Assembly: GCA_050743365.1 (NCBI GenBank)
Contig: JBOGFI010000262.1
Span: 1 to 26,225, forward strand
DNA from: JBOGFI01 sp050743365
Lineage (GTDB): Bacteria; Actinomycetota; Acidimicrobiia; IMCC26256; JACDBD01
Length of the DNA stretch: 26,225 bases
Direction: 5' to 3'
This document shows, one piece after another, positions 23,668 to 26,225 of this stretch. Under the pieces are notes generated by a model, which was not told the origin of the DNA, ran no database searches, and worked only from the letters and a program-made list of their open reading frames with translations. The stretch's first letter is position 1. Every line of letters begins with the position of its first letter. The position numbers and the translations under genes are program-made.

Positions 23668-23822
23668 GGCTGCTGGCGGCAGTCGCCGTAGGCGTCTTCA
23701 TTTACTTCCTCGTCGGCTTCGTCACCGGGTACGCCCCCAGGATCCCGCTACGGCGTCGCGACCGCCGGCTGCAGATCAGCCGGCGTCAGCTCTGGCTGCA
23801 CCAGGCCGGGGTGGCGAGCTGA
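23664..23822 (+). pseudogene. tadB: tadB, 5' fragment (52 codons), interrupted by the serine-recombinase element
   Basis: The GTG at 23664 overlaps the cpaF stop (GTGA). The product starts VRLLAAVAVGVFIYFLVGF, a membrane helix, then a basic stretch and ISRRQLWLHQAGVAS before TGA. This is the N-terminus of a TadB-type inner-membrane platform protein (T2SSF family), whose members continue 'RQLWLxQAGVAVTPRQFW...' for about 250 more residues. The frame here diverges right after AGVA, 30 bases before the recombinase start. The rest of tadB and any tadC are not in the remaining window. I read this as insertion of the recombinase element, not as a natural small protein. Confidence 0.78.
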
Positions 23823-23852
23823 AAACCCACATCAGGGCTACAGTGCCGGGGC
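23805..23852. mobile_element. Probable left junction of the serine-recombinase element in tadB
   Basis: Homology to TadB ends at about 23816-23819 (codons for QAGVA), and recombinase-side sequence begins at once, with the start codon at 23853. The crossover should lie in or near CAGGCCGGGGTGGC (23802-23815). The matching right junction, with the tadB continuation, was not found up to 26225, so the element probably extends past the window or its right end has been lost. Confidence 0.5.
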
Positions 23853-25274
23853 ATGAAGACAGGCCGACCGGCGGAAGCGCGTGCGGCGGTCTACTGCCGG
23901 ATTTCGAGGGACGAAGCCGGTGACCAGCTTGGTGTGAAGCGCCAAGAGAAGGACTGCCGGGCGCTAGTGCACGCGAAGGGCTGGACCGTGGCGGAGGTGT
24001 TCATCGACGATGACGTCTCGGCGTACAAGGCCAAGCGCCGCCCCGGGTACGAGGCGATGCTTGAGGGGGTTCGGGCCGGGTGCTTCGACGCCATTGTCTG
24101 CTGGAAGCTAGACCGCTTGACGCGCAGCGGAATTCGCGGTCTCGCCCGGTTGCTCGAGGCTCTCGACGGAGCCGGGGCGTCACTGGTATCGGCCACGGAG
24201 ACGTTGGACACGAGTTCGGCAATGGGGGAGGGAATCGCCGGGCTGCTGGCTTCAGTTGCCAAGTCGGAGTCGGAATCGCTGTCGTTGCGATCGCGCCGCA
24301 AGAAGGACGAGCTGGCCGAACGTGGACTACCGGCCGGTTACTCGCGCAGCTTCGGGTACGTGGACAACGGCATGACCATCTGCGAGCCCGAAGCCACAGA
24401 GCTTCGCCGCGCCGCCGAGCTCGTGCTCGCGGGTGAATCACTCAGTTCGATCGCTCGCGACTGGAACACGCGGGGCATCCTCACACCCAGAAGGCAGAAG
24501 GAGTGGGGGGTCAACGTTGTGCGGCAGGTGCTCATCAACCCACGGAATGCAGGGCTTCGTGTGCATCGTGGCGAGGTTGTTGGTCCGGCCTCTTGGGACG
24601 CGATCATCGACATGGATACACATCGCAAGCTGGTGGCGCTGTTGACTGACCCTTCTCGAAAGCTCACGCAACCACGTCGACGATCGCTGCTTACGGGCAT
24701 CGTGCGCTGTGGCGTGTGCGCCGGAACGATGGTCCGGGATCAGGGTGGTGCCGGGGTTTCCTATCGGTGTCGAAAGCGCCCGAACACCAACAACTGTGGG
24801 ACCGTAAACGTGATCGCTGCTGGCGTTGACGAGATCGTGACCGAAGCAGTGTTCGCCGCGATCGATTCGAAGCGCGTGGCGAAGGTCATGCGCTCCCGCA
24901 AGAAAACTTCCCCGGCTGACCGGGTAGCGCGAGAACTCGCCGATATTGACGGTCGTATGGACGATCTCGCTGATTTGTTCGCTAAGAGCGAGATCAGCCG
25001 GGCAGAGTGGAGCCGGGCGCGTAAGGGACTCGTCGCCCGCAAGGAAGCAATGGAGCAAGCCTTGGTGTCCGACGACCGGGCTGCCGCCGTCGATGAATTC
25101 CTGGACAAGCCTGGTGTCCTGCACGAGGCATGGGAGGGACTCTCATTGGACCGCCGCCGAGCGATCATCGCCGCCGTGCTCGACCACGTCACCATTGCGC
25201 CAGCCAGCGTCGGCGCTCGTAATAGGTTCAACCCTCGACGAGTCGTCTTCGACGACAACTCCTGGCTCGTCTGA
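23853..25274 (+). CDS. Large serine recombinase (site-specific integrase)
   Basis: This 473-aa protein has an N-terminal resolvase/invertase catalytic domain (VYCRISRDE, catalytic Ser18; IDDDVSAYKAKRRPGYEAML; VCWKLDRLTRSG with the active-site Arg residues). It is followed by a recombinase domain (about 150-270, ILTPRRQKEWGVNVVRQVLIN, with NPRNAG), a zinc ribbon with two CxxC-type pairs (RCGVCAGTM ... YRCRKRPN..NCG) and a C-terminal coiled coil (about 345-410). This is the standard large serine integrase of actinophages and integrative elements, which joins attP and attB without a tRNA target. It directly follows the broken tadB. Codon use is less G/C-ending than in the Tad genes, consistent with transfer. 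ATG 23853 has only a weak site (CCGGGGC). Confidence 0.95.
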   Translation: MKTGRPAEARAAVYCRISRDEAGDQLGVKRQEKDCRALVHAKGWTVAEVFIDDDVSAYKAKRRPGYEAMLEGVRAGCFDAIVCWKLDRLTRSGIRGLARLLEALDGAGASLVSATETLDTSSAMGEGIAGLLASVAKSESESLSLRSRRKKDELAERGLPAGYSRSFGYVDNGMTICEPEATELRRAAELVLAGESLSSIARDWNTRGILTPRRQKEWGVNVVRQVLINPRNAGLRVHRGEVVGPASWDAIIDMDTHRKLVALLTDPSRKLTQPRRRSLLTGIVRCGVCAGTMVRDQGGAGVSYRCRKRPNTNNCGTVNVIAAGVDEIVTEAVFAAIDSKRVAKVMRSRKKTSPADRVARELADIDGRMDDLADLFAKSEISRAEWSRARKGLVARKEAMEQALVSDDRAAAVDEFLDKPGVLHEAWEGLSLDRRRAIIAAVLDHVTIAPASVGARNRFNPRRVVFDDNSWLV

Positions 25275-25493
25275 GAACAGGAGGATCGCGATCCGCTCCA
25301 GCGTCGGCATGTGTTCGATGTAGCGGGGAAGACCTTGCGCTTGGCGCGACTCCGCCACCATCTCGGCAACGAGTTCTGCCACCGGCGGGTGCGCAGTCGC
25401 GCTTGCCCGCGGCGGTCGAGCTTCGCTGGGGTCAACCGCTGCAGCGCGCGCCGGTGTCTTGGCGAGTTGTGACCGGGCTGCCTCGAGCGTCAC
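25143..25493 (-). CDS. Small protein of unknown function beside the integrase
   Basis: GTG 25493 gives a 116-aa frame: AARSQLAKTPARAAAVDPSE, a linker, then PVAELVAEMVAESRQAQGLP and RYIEHMPTLERIAILLFSDE. The central helical part looks like a genuine small protein of a mobile element, but I cannot name it. The last 43 residues overlap the recombinase gene tail to tail and look like shadow sequence. Its start overlaps the stop of a 44-aa frame upstream (GTGA), the geometry of a coupled pair. Confidence 0.45.
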   Translation of the reverse strand: MTLEAARSQLAKTPARAAAVDPSEARPPRASATAHPPVAELVAEMVAESRQAQGLPRYIEHMPTLERIAILLFSDEPGVVVEDDSSRVEPITSADAGWRNGDVVEHGGDDRSAAVQ

Positions 25494-25624
25494 GTGCCGA
25501 CCATCTCCTCGTACGCGTCTCTCAGGATGGCAGCCACCGGCGGACGATCTTTGTCCGTGACAGCACAGTCATGTCGGGGCCACGACAGCGTGTGTCGTAG
25601 GCGTTTCAGACGCGTCGGCGGCAT
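25490..25624 (-). CDS. 44-aa ORF, coupled to the downstream small gene
   Basis: From ATG 25624 the frame reads MPPTRLKRLRHTLSWPRHD, then a middle with TDKDRPPVAAILRDAYEEMV and GT before TGA. The last 20 residues look like an ordinary amphipathic helix, and the stop overlaps the next start as GTGA. There is no clear ribosome site at ATG 25624, and a competing frame (111 aa, 25569-25904, with a CREC motif and MSAQGDTGDLPLWN) overlaps its first 56 bases, so the gene structure here is unsettled. A single frameshift could also join the two into one gene. Confidence 0.3.
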   Translation of the reverse strand: MPPTRLKRLRHTLSWPRHDCAVTDKDRPPVAAILRDAYEEMVGT

Positions 25625-25961
25625 TCCAGAGGGGCAAGTCGCCGGTGTCGCCTTGGGCACTCATCCTCGGTAACCGATCGGTTCCTGTGGAGGTCTCACA
25701 CTCTCTACAAGTGCCTGGGTCGGCGGAGTGCGACAGCAATTCTCCGGGCGGAACCAAGATTTCTCCGGAACCCGCTGTCGCGTTCCGCTCCTGCGCGCAC
25801 TTGTTACGAGTGGGGACAGCCGCGCGGTCGTCTAAGCGCGCCAAGCCATCGGGCGAGCCTGTCGAGGGGAGTCGAGTCCGCATGGTGAACAGGCCAAGCG
25901 CCACCCGGAGCGTCTGGCTACGCGGCCGACCGGGCGGCGCCGTGCGAGGGGCTCGCGCCTA

Positions 25962-25977
25962 CTGACATGCATGTCAG
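25962..25977. promoter_or_regulatory. Perfect 16-bp palindrome, operator-like
   Basis: CTGACATGCATGTCAG reads the same on both strands, with no gap. Size and symmetry fit a TetR- or GntR-type dimer site. It lies about 45 bases before a possible promoter (TTGCCG 26006-26011, 17-base spacer, TATTGT 26029-26034) and 163 bases before the lipoprotein start. Confidence 0.5.
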
Positions 25978-26005
25978 GTCGCGATCCCGCGAACCGGGCT
26001 GGCCG

Positions 26006-26034
26006 TTGCCGCCGACCTCGGTCAGACCTATTGT
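26006..26034 (+). promoter_or_regulatory. Possible promoter of the lipoprotein gene
   Basis: TTGCCG and TATTGT are 17 bases apart and lie about 105 bases before the lipoprotein start. The -10 fits TANNNT; the -35 keeps TTG. Confidence 0.35.
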
Positions 26035-26139
26035 GAGAAAACGGTTGATTTGGGGCAGGACCCGCGGGCCAGGCCGCTACGGCTCGCTCGGTACAGGGCC
26101 CAGTGGCGGCCGGACTGGCCAGCAGCGGGAGGGTGGCGG

Positions 26140-26225
26140 ATGATGCGCCGCTCGGTCCTCTTCGGGGTTGCGGTCGCGACGCTGGTAGCAGCGTGCAACT
26201 CCGGCGGTGCCGACGGGGATCGGTC
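26140..26225 (+). CDS. Lipoprotein, N-terminus only (runs off the window)
   Basis: ATG 26140 (or 26143) follows GGGAGG at a distance of 7 bases. The 28 codons present read MMRRSVLFGVAVATLVAAC and on: a basic start, a hydrophobic run and a lipobox LVAAC with Cys19, then a Gly/Asp-rich linker. The function cannot be judged. Whether it belongs to the recombinase element or to the chromosome is open. Confidence 0.65.
   Translation, partial: MMRRSVLFGVAVATLVAACNSGGADGDR

Larger units (their letters stand above)
25625..26139. other. 515-bp stretch without a well-supported gene, two palindromes
   Basis: A 111-aa minus-strand open frame (25569-25904) covers part of it, with moderate codon bias and no ribosome site. 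Two perfect palindromes lie here: AACCGATCGGTT (25672-25683) and CTGACATGCATGTCAG (25962-25977). I find no recognisable TadB continuation on the plus strand. Confidence 0.5.

Overview
This window is high-GC DNA, roughly 70% by eye. It has GTG starts, strongly G/C-ending codons, 4-bp GTGA stop/start overlaps, LuxR-TPR and NHEJ LigD-polymerase genes, and an actinobacterial-style Tad locus. Together these point to a free-living member of the Actinomycetota. An Acidimicrobiia-like lineage is my best guess, but this is inference and no marker gene is present.

Layout. Positions 1-7,512 hold a divergent pair and secreted or envelope genes: the first codons of a thiolase-fold (HMG-CoA synthase-like) gene on the minus strand, a membrane PAS-GGDEF-EAL protein, a two-gene minus-strand unit (PQQ-type propeller lipoprotein, then a secreted propeller protein), a CruF/DUF422-like membrane protein, and a secreted alpha/beta hydrolase. 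At 7,575 there is a tRNA-Cys(GCA). Its 3' 44 bp is repeated exactly at 9,678-9,721, bounding a 2.07-kb island. The island holds a frameshifted DksA/TraR-type gene, a cysteine-free HesB/IscA-like gene, a GTGA-coupled 51-aa acidic ORF, and a chimeric remnant of an NfeD-type protease joined to an alpha/beta hydrolase tail. It has no integrase.

Positions 9,906-15,614 hold a DUF421 protein, a decayed YdeI/OmdA-like remnant, a TPR-LuxR regulator, a SnoaL-like protein followed closely by a BBE-type FAD oxidase, and a stand-alone LigD polymerase domain. Positions 15,672-17,405 hold two minus-strand envelope proteins of unknown function. Positions 17,406-18,867 are a scar region with a 17-bp tandem repeat inside an inverted repeat, a frameshifted VOC gene, and the 3' end of an unidentified plus-strand gene.

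Positions 18,868-23,822 hold a SnoaL-like gene, a conserved actinobacterial protein, an excisionase-type HTH gene and the start of a Tad/Flp pilus operon (cpaB-like, cpaE-like, cpaF, tadB). The tadB frame stops after 52 codons. Thirty bases later comes a large serine recombinase (23,853-25,274) with small minus-strand ORFs behind it. The simplest reading is that a serine-integrase element inserted into tadB and split the pilus operon. The other end of the element is not recognisable in the window. The window ends in the first codons of a new lipoprotein gene.

The most interesting points are the tadB interruption, the integrase-less tRNA-Cys island, the cpaE-like protein with no usable Walker A motif, and several inverted repeats placed like operators. 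I did not find a clearly new multi-gene system.
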